Assembly: GCA_020632715.1 (NCBI GenBank)
Contig: JACKFA010000003.1
Location: forward strand, 558,001-622,000
DNA length: 64,000 nucleotides
DNA from: Deltaproteobacteria bacterium
GTDB taxonomy: Bacteria > Myxococcota_A > UBA9042 > PHBI01
Reading direction: 5' to 3'
In this document: piece after piece, positions 53,075-61,791 of the stretch
How the letters are laid out: the number at the start of each line of letters is the position of its first letter
Position numbering within the stretch: the first letter of the stretch is position 1
Notes under the pieces: generated by a model
Database searches by the model: none
Told to the model about the DNA's origin: nothing
What the model saw: the letters and a program-made list of their open reading frames with translations, nothing else
Position numbers and translations under genes: made by a program

Positions 53075-56000
53075 ATGAAGCACCTACTCCAGCGTTGGCC
53101 CTTCCTCCGGCAGCTCACCGGCGCCCGCGCCGACGGCGAGGCCGCCATGACCTCCCACACGCGCGCCCTCCGCCCGCGCACCGCCGACGCGCAGATCGCC
53201 CGCTCCGTGTGCCCCTTCTGCGCCGTCGGCTGCGGCCAGCGCGTCCACCATGACGGCCAGCGGATCCTCGCCATCGACGGCGACCCCGAGAGCCCCATCA
53301 ACCAGGGCACCCTCTGCCCCAAGGGCTCCGCCTCCCACCAGCTCCTCACCCACGACCGCCGCCTCACGCGCGTCCGCTACCGCCGCCCCGGCGGCCGCGA
53401 CTGGGAAGACCTCCCCCTCGACCGCGCCATGGACATGATCGCCGACCGGATCTGGGACTCCCGCGCCCGGAACTGGGTCGACGAGCGCGACGGCGAGCCC
53501 GTCCGCCACACCACCGCCGTCGCCCACCTCGGCGGCGCCACCCTCGACAACGAGGAGAACTACCTCCTCAAGAAGCTCCTGACCGCCGGGCTCGGCGTCG
53601 TCAACGTCTCGAACCAGGCCAGGATCTGACACAGCAGCACGGTGCCCGGTCTGGGTGCCTCGTTCGGCCGGGGCGGCGCCACCACCGCCCAACAGGACCT
53701 CCAGAACGCCGACTGCGTCCTCATCCAGGGCTCGTCGATGGCGGAGGCGCACCCCGTCGGCTTCCGCTGGGTCGTCGCCGCCAAGGAGCGCGGCGCCACC
53801 ATCATCCACGTCGACCCCCGCTTCTCGCGCACCAGCGCCCTCGCCGACATCTGGGCCCCCATCCGCGCCGGCGGCGACATCGCCCTCCTCGGCGGCCTCA
53901 TCCGCTGGATCCTCGAGGGTGAGCGCTACTTCCGCGAGTACGTCGTCCACTACACGAACGCCTCCTGCCTCCTCGCCGAGGACTACGTCGACGCCGAGGA
54001 CAACGGCGGCTTCTTCAGCGGCTGGGACCCCGAGGAGGGCCAGTACGACACCACCACCTGGCGCTACGAGCTCGACGACACCGGCCACCCGCGGCGCGAC
54101 CCCTCGCTCACGCACCCGCGCACCGTCTTCCAGGCCCTCCGCCGCCACTTCGCCCGCTACACCCCGGACGTCGTCGCCCAGGTCGCCGGCATCCCCGAGC
54201 CCCTCTTCCTCCGCATCGCCGAGGCCCTCGCCGGCGCCTCCGGCCCCGACAAGACCGCCGCCATCTGCTACGCCGTCGGCTGGACGCAGCACAGCAAGGG
54301 CGTCCAGATCATCCGCGCCGCCGCCATCCTCCAGCTCCTCCTCGGCAACATCGGCCGCCCCGGCGGCGGCATCATGGCCCTCCGCGGCCACGCCTCCATC
54401 CAGGGCTCGACCGACATCCCGACCCTCTACAACATCCTCCCCGGCTACATCGACATGCCCCGCCACGGCCACGGCGAGGCCACCCTCGACGGCTTCGTGA
54501 ACCGCGAGAAGCACCCCGAGGGCTGGCTCCACAACGAAGGCAAATACGTCGTGAGCCTCCTCAAGGCCTTCTACGGGCGGCACGCCACGCGCGACAACGA
54601 CTTCGGCTACGGCTTCATGCCGCGCATCACCGGCGACCACTCCCACTTCGCCTTCTTCACCGACATGCGCGACGGCGGCGTCGAGGGCCTCCTCTGCATC
54701 GGCCAGAACCCCGCCGTCGGCGGCCAGAACGCGCGCCTCGAGCGCATGGCGCTCTCGAAGCTCCGCTGGCTCGTCGTGCGCGACCTCGTCGAGATCGAGT
54801 CCGCCAACTTCTGGAAGGAGGGCCCCGAGATCGAGCGCGGCGAGCTCCGCCCCGAGGACGTCCGGACCGAGGTCTTCCTCATGCCGGTCGCCGGCCACGC
54901 CGAGAAGGAGGGCGCCTTCACGAACACCCAGCGCCTCCTCCAGTGGCGCGAGAAGGCCGTCGACCCGCCCGGCGACGCCCGCAGCGACGCCTGGTTCGTC
55001 CACCAGCTCGCGAAGCGCCTCATCGCCCGCGCCCACCAGGAGCAGAACCCACGCGACGCGGCCCTCCGCGCCCTCGACTGGTGGTACCCCGAGGACGCCC
55101 ACGGCGACCCCGACATGGAGGCCGTCCTCGCCGAGATCAACGGCTGGCACACCGACCCCGCGAGCCACCCCGACGGCGTCGTCCACGGCGTCGACCGCGA
55201 CGGCGCCCCCCACCACGGCGGGCAGGTCGCCGGCTTCACCGAGCTCGCCGCCGACGGCTCCACCGCCAGCGGCTGCTGGATCTACTCGGGCGTCTTCGGG
55301 CCCGACGGGAAGAACCGCGCCAAGGGCCGCGACGCCAAGGGCCCCCTCGGCCACGGCTGGGGCTACGCCTGGCCCGCCGACCGCCGGATCCTCTACAACC
55401 GCGCCAGCGCCCGCCCCGACGGCGCCCCCTGGAGCGAGCGGAAGAAGCTCGTCTGGTGGGACGACGCCCAGGGCGCCTGGGTCGGCGACGACGTCCCAGA
55501 CTTCCCGAAGGACAAGCGCCCCGACTATGAGCCCGCCCCCGGCGCGACCGGCGTCGACGCGCACCCCGGCGACGCCCCGTTCCTCATGCACGACGACGGC
55601 CTCGGCCACCTCTTCGCCACCTCGAAGGTGAAGGACGGCCCCTTCCCGACCCACTTCGAGCCCATCGAGTCCCTCGTCCGGAACGCCCTCTACCCGGTCG
55701 ACGTGAACCCCGCCGTCGACCGCGTCCTCCGCCCCGACAACCGCTACGCCGCCCACGGCGACCCGCGCTTCCCCTACGTGCTCACCACCTACCGCCTCAC
55801 CGAGCACCACACCGGCGGCGGCATGAGCCGCTTCCTGTCGCACCTCGCCGAGCTCCAGCCCGAGCTCTTCGTCGAGCTCTCGCCCGAGCTCGCGGCCGCC
55901 CTCGGCGTCGACAACGGCGGCGTCGTCGCGGTCGTCACGGCCCGCGGCGCCGTCGAGACGCGCGCCCTCGTGAGCCGCCGCATGCGCCCCATCCGCCTCG

Positions 56001-56233
56001 GCGACGGCGCGCTCGTCCACCAGGTCGCGCTCCCCTTCCACTGGGGCAGCGCCGGCCCCGTCCGCGGCGACGTCGCGAACGACCTCATCGCCATCTCGAA
56101 GGAGCCGAACGTCAAGATCCACGAGTCGAAGGCGCTCCTGTGCGACGTCGTCCCCGGGCCGATGCCGCGCGGGGCCGCGTTCGCGCCGTGGTTCTCGCGG
56201 TGGTCGGCGGCGACGAGCGAGGAGACGCCATGA
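53075..56233 (+). CDS. fdhA: Formate dehydrogenase catalytic subunit, selenocysteine-containing
   Basis: 1,052 residues when the in-frame TGA at 53627-53629 is read as selenocysteine (U185). Oxidises formate to CO2 on a bis-MGD molybdenum/tungsten centre. An N-terminal 4Fe-4S cluster is held by C46, C49, C53 and C81 (SVCPFCAVGCG..GTLCPKG). The context NQARI-U-H is the same as in FdnG/FdoG, with the next residue His, and FGRGGATT and HPVGFRW follow. The two reading frames on either side of the TGA are the same frame and join at this conserved point, so it is not a frameshift. The molybdopterin-binding C-terminus is complete. No Tat signal is seen (start MKHLLQRWPFLRQL), so this is the cytoplasm-facing type. 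No clear Shine-Dalgarno; TACGAT lies 6 nt before the ATG. Overlaps fdhB by ATGA. Confidence 0.94.
53627..53659 (+). promoter_or_regulatory. Selenocysteine UGA and bacterial SECIS hairpin
   Basis: The TGA (53627-53629) is followed by 18 nt and then GGTCT (53648-53652), the apical-loop sequence bound by SelB in E. coli fdhF. The loop is closed by GGTGCCC (53641-53647) and GGGTGCC (53653-53659), seven pairs with two G-U wobbles. The 18-nt distance from UGA to the loop is the same as in fdhF. Confidence 0.85.
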
Positions 56234-57087
56234 TCGGCGACGGCAAGGACAGCACGAACCAGCGCGAGAACACCTTCGTCGCCGACGGCACGACCGTCGG
56301 CTTCCTCACCGACGTCACCCTCTGCATCGGCTGCAAGGCGTGCGAGGTCGCGTGCAAGGAGTGGAACGGCGTCCCCGACGACGGCTACGTCTTCACGGGG
56401 CAGTCCTACGACAACACCGGCGCGCTCAGCGGGAGCACCTGGCGGCACGTCCAGTTCCACGAGCTCGACGCGCCCGCCGGCCGCGAGGGGGGCGGGGCCG
56501 CCCCGCCCGACGACCTCGGCTGGCTCTTCTACTCGGACGTCTGCAAGCACTGCGAGCGCGCCGGCTGCCTCGAGGCGTGCCCGACGGGCGCCATCGTCCG
56601 CACCGAGACGGGCGGCGTCTTCGTGCAGGACGACGTCTGCAACGGCTGCGGTTACTGCGTCGTCGGCTGCCCCTTCGGCGTCATCGGGCGCCGCGACGCG
56701 GACCTCCCCGGCGGCGGCGGCGCCTACAAGTGCACCTTCTGCTACGACCGCCAGAAGGGCGGCGGCGGCCCCGCGTGCGCGAAGGCGTGCCCCACCGAGT
56801 CCATCCGCTTCGGCCCGCTCGACCTCCTCCGCGCGGAGGCCGACCGCCGCGTCGACACGCTCCACGCCCGCGGCGTCACCGGAGCGACCCTCTACGATCC
56901 GCGCGACACCTCGGTCGGCGGCGTCCACGCGCTCAGCATCCTCGTCGGCGACCCCGAGCGCTACGGCCTCCCGCGCGCCCCCGAGGTGCCGTCGACGCGG
57001 CTCCTGCGCTCGTGGCTCTCCGCCGGCCTGACCACCGCCGCGATGCTCGCCATCACCGCGCTCGCCTTCGCGCTGGCGGCGCGATGA
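56230..57087 (+). CDS. fdhB: Formate dehydrogenase iron-sulfur subunit
   Basis: 285 residues, starting at an ATG inside the fdhA stop (ATGA), with GGAG upstream. Four 4Fe-4S motifs in the FdnH/FdoH order: CIGCKACEVACKEWN, CKHCERAGCLEACP, CNGCGYCVVGCP and CTFCYDR..CAKACP. The C-terminal helix TTAAMLAITALAFALAA anchors it to the membrane. It passes electrons from the catalytic subunit to the membrane subunit. Overlaps the next gene by ATGA. Confidence 0.95.
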   Translation: MIGDGKDSTNQRENTFVADGTTVGFLTDVTLCIGCKACEVACKEWNGVPDDGYVFTGQSYDNTGALSGSTWRHVQFHELDAPAGREGGGAAPPDDLGWLFYSDVCKHCERAGCLEACPTGAIVRTETGGVFVQDDVCNGCGYCVVGCPFGVIGRRDADLPGGGGAYKCTFCYDRQKGGGGPACAKACPTESIRFGPLDLLRAEADRRVDTLHARGVTGATLYDPRDTSVGGVHALSILVGDPERYGLPRAPEVPSTRLLRSWLSAGLTTAAMLAITALAFALAAR

Positions 57088-58007
57088 GGGGGGACGACGT
57101 GCCGACGACCCCGCCCACGAGCGGCTCCGGGCGACCCGCCCCCGCGCCGGCGCCGCGCGCGCCCGGCTACTTCGGGCGCCCCGTGCTCAAGCCCCCGGTC
57201 TGGACGTGGGAGGTCCCGCTCTACTTCTTCGTCGGCGGGCTCGCGGGCGGCGCCGCCGTCATCGCGGGCGTCGCGGCCGTGGCGCGCGCCCCGAAGGCCC
57301 TCGTCCTGCCGGCGCTCGTCCTCGCGGTCGTCGGCGCCGCCATCTCGGCCGGGCTCCTCGTCCTCGACCTCGGCCGCCCGACGCGCTTCCTCAACATGCT
57401 CCGCGTCTTCAAGCCGACGTCGCCCATGTCCGTCGGCGCCTGGATCCTCTCCGGCTTCGGCGGCGCGGCCGCGCTCGCCCTCGCGTCGGCCCTCTTCCAC
57501 CTCGGCCCTGTCCTCTTCTGGCTCGGCGCGGGCCCCGCGGCCGTCCTCGGCGGGCTCCTCGCGACCTACACGGGCGTCCTCATCGGCGTCACCACGGTCC
57601 CCGCGTGGGCGGCCCACGATCGCACGCTCCCCGTCCACTTCGGCATGGCCGGGCTCGGCTGCGGCGCCGCCGCCATCGCGCTCGCGATGGGCGGGCGCCT
57701 CGTGCCGCCGCTCCGGACCATCCTGCTCGCCGCGTCGCTCGCGGAGGTCGTGATGGGGCTCTGGATCGTCGCGAGGCGGCACGGCGCGCGCGACCGCGCT
57801 CTCTATCACGGCCACGGCGCCTGGCTCCTCCACGGCGGCGGCACGCTCACGGGCCCCGCCACGACGCTCCTCCTCCTCGTGCACGCACCCGCCGTGCTCG
57901 TGGCGATCGCCTTCCTCGTCGGCGCGCTCATCAACCGCTACGGCTGGGTCCTCGCCGGCAAGGCCTCCGCGGCCGACCCCGAGGCCGCGCTCGAGGCCGC
58001 GCGCTGA
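57084..58007 (+). CDS. NrfD/PsrC-type membrane subunit of formate dehydrogenase
   Basis: 307 residues with about eight membrane helices. The start region ends in WTWEVPLYFFVGGLAGGAA, and AGLLVLDLGRPTRFLNMLR and FKPTSPMSVGAWIL are hallmarks of the NrfD/PsrC quinone-reacting family. It lacks the haem-binding histidine arrangement of the FdnI cytochrome b subunits, so electrons likely pass straight to quinone. An ATGA overlap joins it to fdhB. Confidence 0.92.
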   Translation: MRGDDVPTTPPTSGSGRPAPAPAPRAPGYFGRPVLKPPVWTWEVPLYFFVGGLAGGAAVIAGVAAVARAPKALVLPALVLAVVGAAISAGLLVLDLGRPTRFLNMLRVFKPTSPMSVGAWILSGFGGAAALALASALFHLGPVLFWLGAGPAAVLGGLLATYTGVLIGVTTVPAWAAHDRTLPVHFGMAGLGCGAAAIALAMGGRLVPPLRTILLAASLAEVVMGLWIVARRHGARDRALYHGHGAWLLHGGGTLTGPATTLLLLVHAPAVLVAIAFLVGALINRYGWVLAGKASAADPEAALEAAR

Positions 58008-58019
58008 GCTCTCGCTCCC

Positions 58020-58214
58020 TCAGCCCGCGCGCCGGCACTCCTGCTCGAACCTGACGAGCTTCTGCGCCGCCGCCCGGAGCGCGTCGATCTTCGCCTGCGG
58101 GATGTCGGCGCCGTACTTCTGCGACAGCGTCTCGAGGTCGACCTCGAGCGAGTTCACGTCCTTCCGGAGCGCCTCGGCCATCTCGAGCAGCTTCGCGAGG
58201 TGACCGGCGGACAT
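58020..58214 (-). CDS. Small hypothetical protein, coiled coil
   Basis: 64 residues, MSAGHLAKLLEMAEALRKDV to the C-terminus, nearly all helical with heptad-like Leu spacing. No family recognised. GGGG precedes the ATG weakly. Its start overlaps the start of the Fis-like gene on the other strand by 15 bp, so at most one of the two starts may be correct. Confidence 0.5.
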   Translation of the reverse strand: MSAGHLAKLLEMAEALRKDVNSLEVDLETLSQKYGADIPQAKIDALRAAAQKLVRFEQECRRAG

Positions 58215-58466
58215 CCCCGCGACGCCCCCCTGCGCGAGCCCCGTCAGGGTGTTTTGGCCGAGGACGACGCCGCGAGCGCGGTCGGCGGCGGTGAGCGCTC
58301 GCGCCGCGGGAAGCTCCCGCGCCCGTCCCGCGAGCAGCTCGACGCCCTCCTCGGGGCCCACGGGGGCAGCGTGCGCGCCGTCGCCCGGGAGCTCGACGTG
58401 GCGCGGCGGACGGTCTACCGCTGGATCGAGGCGCTCGAGCTCGACCCGGACGCGTACCGCGGCTGA
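58200..58466 (+). CDS. Orphan Fis-type helix-turn-helix protein
   Basis: 88 residues from a GTG. The C-terminal 45 residues are a clear Fis-family DNA-binding helix-turn-helix: LDALLGAHGGSVRAVAREL, then VARRTVYRWIEALELDPDAY. This is the end usually seen on sigma-54-dependent activators, but no AAA+ domain precedes it and the N-terminal 40 residues are low complexity. It is either a stand-alone small DNA-binding protein or the end of a decayed activator. It overlaps the rhomboid gene's 3' end by 52 bp. Confidence 0.55.
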   Translation: MTGGHPRDAPLREPRQGVLAEDDAASAVGGGERSRRGKLPRPSREQLDALLGAHGGSVRAVARELDVARRTVYRWIEALELDPDAYRG

Positions 58467-60010
58467 GCCGCGCGCGGCGCGAACGCGAGCCCGAAGAGGA
58501 GCCCGTAGCCGAAGCCGAGGAGGTGCGCGCCGCCGCTCACCATCGGCGTCATCGCGTCGAAGGCGACCTGCAGCAGCACGACCGACGCGAGCACGACGAG
58601 CTGCCGCTTGATGATGGGGCTCGGGCGGCGGCGGTAGCGGAGGCCGAGGACGCCCACGGTCACGCCGACGAGCCCCATGACGCTCGCCGAGGCGCCGACG
58701 AGCAGCTCCTGCGGCGCGTGCGTCCAGGCGGCGTAGGCGACGAGCGTCGCGAGCGCGAGCGTGCCCGAGACGAAGTAGCCGAGGGCGTAGCGGACGGGGC
58801 CGAGGACGGGCTCGAGGAAGCGCCCGAAGAGCCAGAGCGCGGCGCCGTTCAGCGCGATGTGGAGGAAGCCGAAGTGGAGGAGCCCGCCCGTGATGACGCG
58901 CCACCACTCGCCGCCGCCCGGGTAGGGGCGGAACGCGTCGGGGACCCCCATCAGCACGGCGCCGAGGCGGGCGAGGTTGAGCTCGTCCATCGTGCCGCCG
59001 GGGATCTCGGCGACGAAGAAGCCCGCGAGGAGGAGGAGGATGCCCCACGTCGCCCACGGGCGCGGGCGGCGCCGCGGGTGCCAGATCGTGCCGGTCGCGG
59101 CGATGTCGCGGACGTGGGCCTCGAGGCCGTGGAGGGCGACGCGCGTCGCCGGCGTGAGGGGGCGCAGCGGGATCGGCGCGAGCGGGTGGACGAGGCGGTC
59201 GCGCGCGACGTGGCGGACCAGGTGATCGGCGTCCTCGGCGAGGGGGGCGAGGATCTGCTGGGCGCGCTCGTACTCGCCGGCGACCTGGTGCGCTGCGGCG
59301 AGGCGCAGCGCGCGCTGCGTGGCGGGCTCGTCCGCGAGGACGCCGTCGTGGAGGGCCTCGACGAGGTCGGGGCGGCCGGCGAAGGCGGCGGCCGTGGCGT
59401 CGATGCTCGGCGGGCGCGGGCGGCCCCGGGCGACGCTGAAGCCGTAGACGGAGAGCATCCCGTCGACCTCGCCGACCTCGCCGAAGGCGCGGACCACGGT
59501 CTCGAGGGGGAGCTGGCCGCCGCCGCCGCGGGCGCTCGCGACGGTCTCGACGAGGGCCTGCCAGCGGAGCTCGACCTGGGCGAGGGCGCGCGCGGCCATG
59601 GGGTCTTCGCGCGCGAGCTCGCGGAGGGTCGTGAGCCCGGCCTCGCGCTCACCGCGCTGGATCCTGGCGAGGGCGCCGAAGATCCGCGGGAAGACGCGCT
59701 GCTGGGCGGTCGGGTGGAGGACGGCGGCGACGGTGGCGAAGCGCTGGGCGCGCGCGTAGCGGAGCTGCGACGCGGCGCGGGTCGCGAGGCGGAAGGCGAC
59801 CAGGGGTGCCGCGACGAGGGGGAGCCAGACGCCGCCGGCGAGCCAGCCGGCGAGCCCAAAGCCTACGACGAGGCCCGAGGCGCAGAGGCCGAGGATCACG
59901 ACGGCGAGGACGACCCAGCCGAGGTCCCCGCCGCGGCGGCCGCGCGCGGCCGCGAGCATCGAGAGCGACGACAGGCCCGCGAACCAGAGGAGGAGCTGCG
60001 ACGGGTCCAT
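58415..60010 (-). CDS. Rhomboid-family intramembrane serine protease with long N-terminal domain
   Basis: 531 residues. The C-terminal third is a rhomboid: VITGGLLHFGFLHIALNGAA in helix 2, GASAS with the catalytic Ser at about residue 441, and AHLLGFGYGLLFG with the catalytic His at about 496. The N-terminus has two helices (24-68) then an Ala/Leu-rich soluble helical region of about 230 residues, TPR-like (LAQVELRWQALVETVASARG, RALRLAAAHQVAGEYERAQQ). Four bases separate it from the GST gene. Substrate unknown. Confidence 0.9.
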   Translation of the reverse strand: MDPSQLLLWFAGLSSLSMLAAARGRRGGDLGWVVLAVVILGLCASGLVVGFGLAGWLAGGVWLPLVAAPLVAFRLATRAASQLRYARAQRFATVAAVLHPTAQQRVFPRIFGALARIQRGEREAGLTTLRELAREDPMAARALAQVELRWQALVETVASARGGGGQLPLETVVRAFGEVGEVDGMLSVYGFSVARGRPRPPSIDATAAAFAGRPDLVEALHDGVLADEPATQRALRLAAAHQVAGEYERAQQILAPLAEDADHLVRHVARDRLVHPLAPIPLRPLTPATRVALHGLEAHVRDIAATGTIWHPRRRPRPWATWGILLLLAGFFVAEIPGGTMDELNLARLGAVLMGVPDAFRPYPGGGEWWRVITGGLLHFGFLHIALNGAALWLFGRFLEPVLGPVRYALGYFVSGTLALATLVAYAAWTHAPQELLVGASASVMGLVGVTVGVLGLRYRRRPSPIIKRQLVVLASVVLLQVAFDAMTPMVSGGAHLLGFGYGLLFGLAFAPRAAQPRYASGSSSSASIQR

Positions 60011-60013
60011 CCG

Positions 60014-60682
60014 CTACGGGGCCTCTCGCCAGTGGGGCGGGTAGGTGGCGTCGTAGCCGGGCAGGGCCTCCACGCGCCGGCACCACGCGGCGAGCGCGGG
60101 GAACACGGTGTCGAAGGGGGTGAGGCCGAGGTCGAGGTCGCGCGCGTCGGGCTTGCCGAGGGCGCGGAGGAGGAGCTGGAGGTGCGGGTAGACCCCGAGG
60201 TCGGCCGCGGAGACCGCGTCGCCGACGAGCCACTCGCGGCCGTCGAGGCGCGCGTCGAGCCGCGCGAGCTCGGCCCGGGCCGCGGGCGCGGCCTCGCGGA
60301 TCTCCTCGGCGTAGTCGACGGCCTGGCCGCGGAAGATCCGCCGCGTGACGCGGTCGTTGATGACCGGCACCCCGTGGTGCTCGAACTCGAGGATCGTCTG
60401 GAAGACGCGCCCCGACTCGGCGGGCGTCCGCCCGAGGAGCGGCGGCTCGGGGAAGCGGCGGTCGAGGTAGGCGACGATCGCGAGCGACTCGTAGACGCAG
60501 ACGTCGCCGTCCCGGAGGCACGGCACCTGCCCGCGCGGGTTCAGCGCGAGGAAGCCGTCGGCCTTGTGGTCGCCCTCCGAGAACGAGAGCAGCCTGCTCT
60601 CGTACTCGACCCCCTTCACGGCGAGGGCGAGCATCACGCGCCACGCCCACGGCGAGCCGCTGCCCCAGTAGAGCTCGATCAT
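60014..60682 (-). CDS. Glutathione S-transferase family protein
   Basis: 222 residues. N-terminal thioredoxin-like domain (IELYWGSGSPWAWRVMLAL, NPRGQVPCL, VYESLAIVAYLDRRF) and C-terminal all-helical domain (EWLVGDAVSAADLGVYPHL). SPWAWR is at the position of the catalytic Ser/Cys. Substrate not assignable. ATG overlaps the VOC gene's stop by 4 bp. Confidence 0.9.
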   Translation of the reverse strand: MIELYWGSGSPWAWRVMLALAVKGVEYESRLLSFSEGDHKADGFLALNPRGQVPCLRDGDVCVYESLAIVAYLDRRFPEPPLLGRTPAESGRVFQTILEFEHHGVPVINDRVTRRIFRGQAVDYAEEIREAAPAARAELARLDARLDGREWLVGDAVSAADLGVYPHLQLLLRALGKPDARDLDLGLTPFDTVFPALAAWCRRVEALPGYDATYPPHWREAP

Positions 60683-61068
60683 CGCGCGTTCTCCTCGGTC
60701 GTCGGGGGCTGGGAGTACGAGAGCAGGTTCCCGTCGGGATCCTTGAACCAGGCGACGAGCGCCCCGCCGGGCGCCGCCCACACGCCGTCGTCGTCCTGCT
60801 GCATGAAGCCGTAGCGCTCGCAGCTCACGCCGTGGCGCCGGAGCTCGGCGAGGGCCGCGCGGAGATCGGTCACGTCCCAGCCGAGCGCCGTGAAGGGCTG
60901 CGGCGTCAGCGCCTCGACCTTCTGGAGCCGAACGACCGTGGCGCCGCTCCGGAGGACGGCGGCGAAGGGCGTCTCCTCGACGAGCTCGAGGCCGAGCACG
61001 TCGCGGTAGAAGGGGATCGCGTCCTGGGACCGCGCGGTCGCGATGAACGCCACGAGCGCTCGCGTCAT
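60679..61068 (-). CDS. VOC (glyoxalase/bleomycin-resistance) family protein
   Basis: 129 residues, GGAGG before the ATG. Paired beta-alpha-beta-beta-beta units: AIPFYRDVLGLELVEETPFA, TVVRLQKVE, VAWFKDPDGNLLSYSQPP. The metal ligands of the family are not securely placed; the terminal Glu equivalent is replaced by Ser. Function could be a small-molecule binding or modifying enzyme. First gene of a unit with the GST and rhomboid genes. Confidence 0.88.
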   Translation of the reverse strand: MTRALVAFIATARSQDAIPFYRDVLGLELVEETPFAAVLRSGATVVRLQKVEALTPQPFTALGWDVTDLRAALAELRRHGVSCERYGFMQQDDDGVWAAPGGALVAWFKDPDGNLLSYSQPPTTEENAR

Positions 61069-61151
61069 GGGCTGGCCTCCGTCGAGAGCCTGTCACGGCT
61101 CGGCTCGGGGACTATGCGACCGCGGCGCGCCCCGGGCAACGCGGGAGGCGC

Positions 61152-61595
61152 TCAGGAGAGCCCGGGCGGCGTCGTGAGCGGGTCGACCACGAGGAGGCCG
61201 TCGAGGTCGCGCCCCGCCGGCAGCGCGTCCGTCAGGAGGTAGCGGCAGCCGGCGACCTTCGCCGCGCCGACGAGGAGCGCCTCGTCGTAGCCGAGCTCGA
61301 AGCGATCCTCGAGCTGCCACGCGGCGTTCAGCGTGCGCGCGGTCGTCACGGCCGGCTGCCAGGCCGCGAGCTCGCGCACGACCTGCCGCGCCTCGGCGCG
61401 CGGGAGCCCCGGTGATCGCCCGCGCGTGAGCGCCTCGTAGAGGCGCGACAGCACGGAGACGTCGAGCCGGCCGGTGTTGTCGAGCCAGAGCCTGCGCATC
61501 CACTCGGCGGCGGCGCGCTGCTGTTCGGGCGATCCGGCGTCATGGAACGCGAGCAGGAGGCCGATGTCGGTGAACGAGAGCGGCGCGTCGCTCAT
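61152..61595 (-). CDS. PIN-domain toxin (VapC type)
   Basis: 147 residues. The four acidic positions are in place: D in FTDIGLLLAF, E in LSRLYEALTRG, D in LGYDEALLVGAA and D in CRYLLTDALPAG. These ribonuclease-fold toxins cleave RNA, often tRNA. The ATG is inside the antitoxin stop (ATGA), the usual antitoxin-first order. Intact acids suggest an active toxin. Confidence 0.85.
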   Translation of the reverse strand: MSDAPLSFTDIGLLLAFHDAGSPEQQRAAAEWMRRLWLDNTGRLDVSVLSRLYEALTRGRSPGLPRAEARQVVRELAAWQPAVTTARTLNAAWQLEDRFELGYDEALLVGAAKVAGCRYLLTDALPAGRDLDGLLVVDPLTTPPGLS

Positions 61596-61789
61596 CCGAC
61601 GACCTCCCCGAGCTCCGACGGCGCCCGGGCGAGGTAGCTCTTCATGGCGAGCTGGTACTCGTCCTCGCGCGCCATGCGGTCGCGGAGCATCTCCGAGAGG
61701 AGCCGCGAGAGCGACACGTTCCGCTTCGCCGCGAACACCCGGGCCCAGTTGGCGACGTCGTCGTCGATCTTGAGGGTGACGTTGATCAT
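61592..61789 (-). CDS. Ribbon-helix-helix antitoxin
   Basis: 65 residues from MINVTLKIDDDVANW. The first strand (INVTLKID) and two helices (DVANWARVFAAKRN, SLSRLLSEMLRD) are a CopG/RHH DNA-binding fold; the C-terminal 25 residues (AMKSYLARAPSELG) would wrap the toxin. A longer frame starting upstream runs through the operator array and is not credible. Leaderless start (see its promoter). Confidence 0.85.
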   Translation of the reverse strand: MINVTLKIDDDVANWARVFAAKRNVSLSRLLSEMLRDRMAREDEYQLAMKSYLARAPSELGEVVG

Positions 61790-61791
61790 GG

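Noticed and set aside
53627..53642. A nonsense mutation splitting formate dehydrogenase into two pseudogene fragments
   Set aside because: Both parts are in one frame, the TGA sits at the conserved selenocysteine site and a SECIS hairpin with the GGTCT loop follows at the expected distance.
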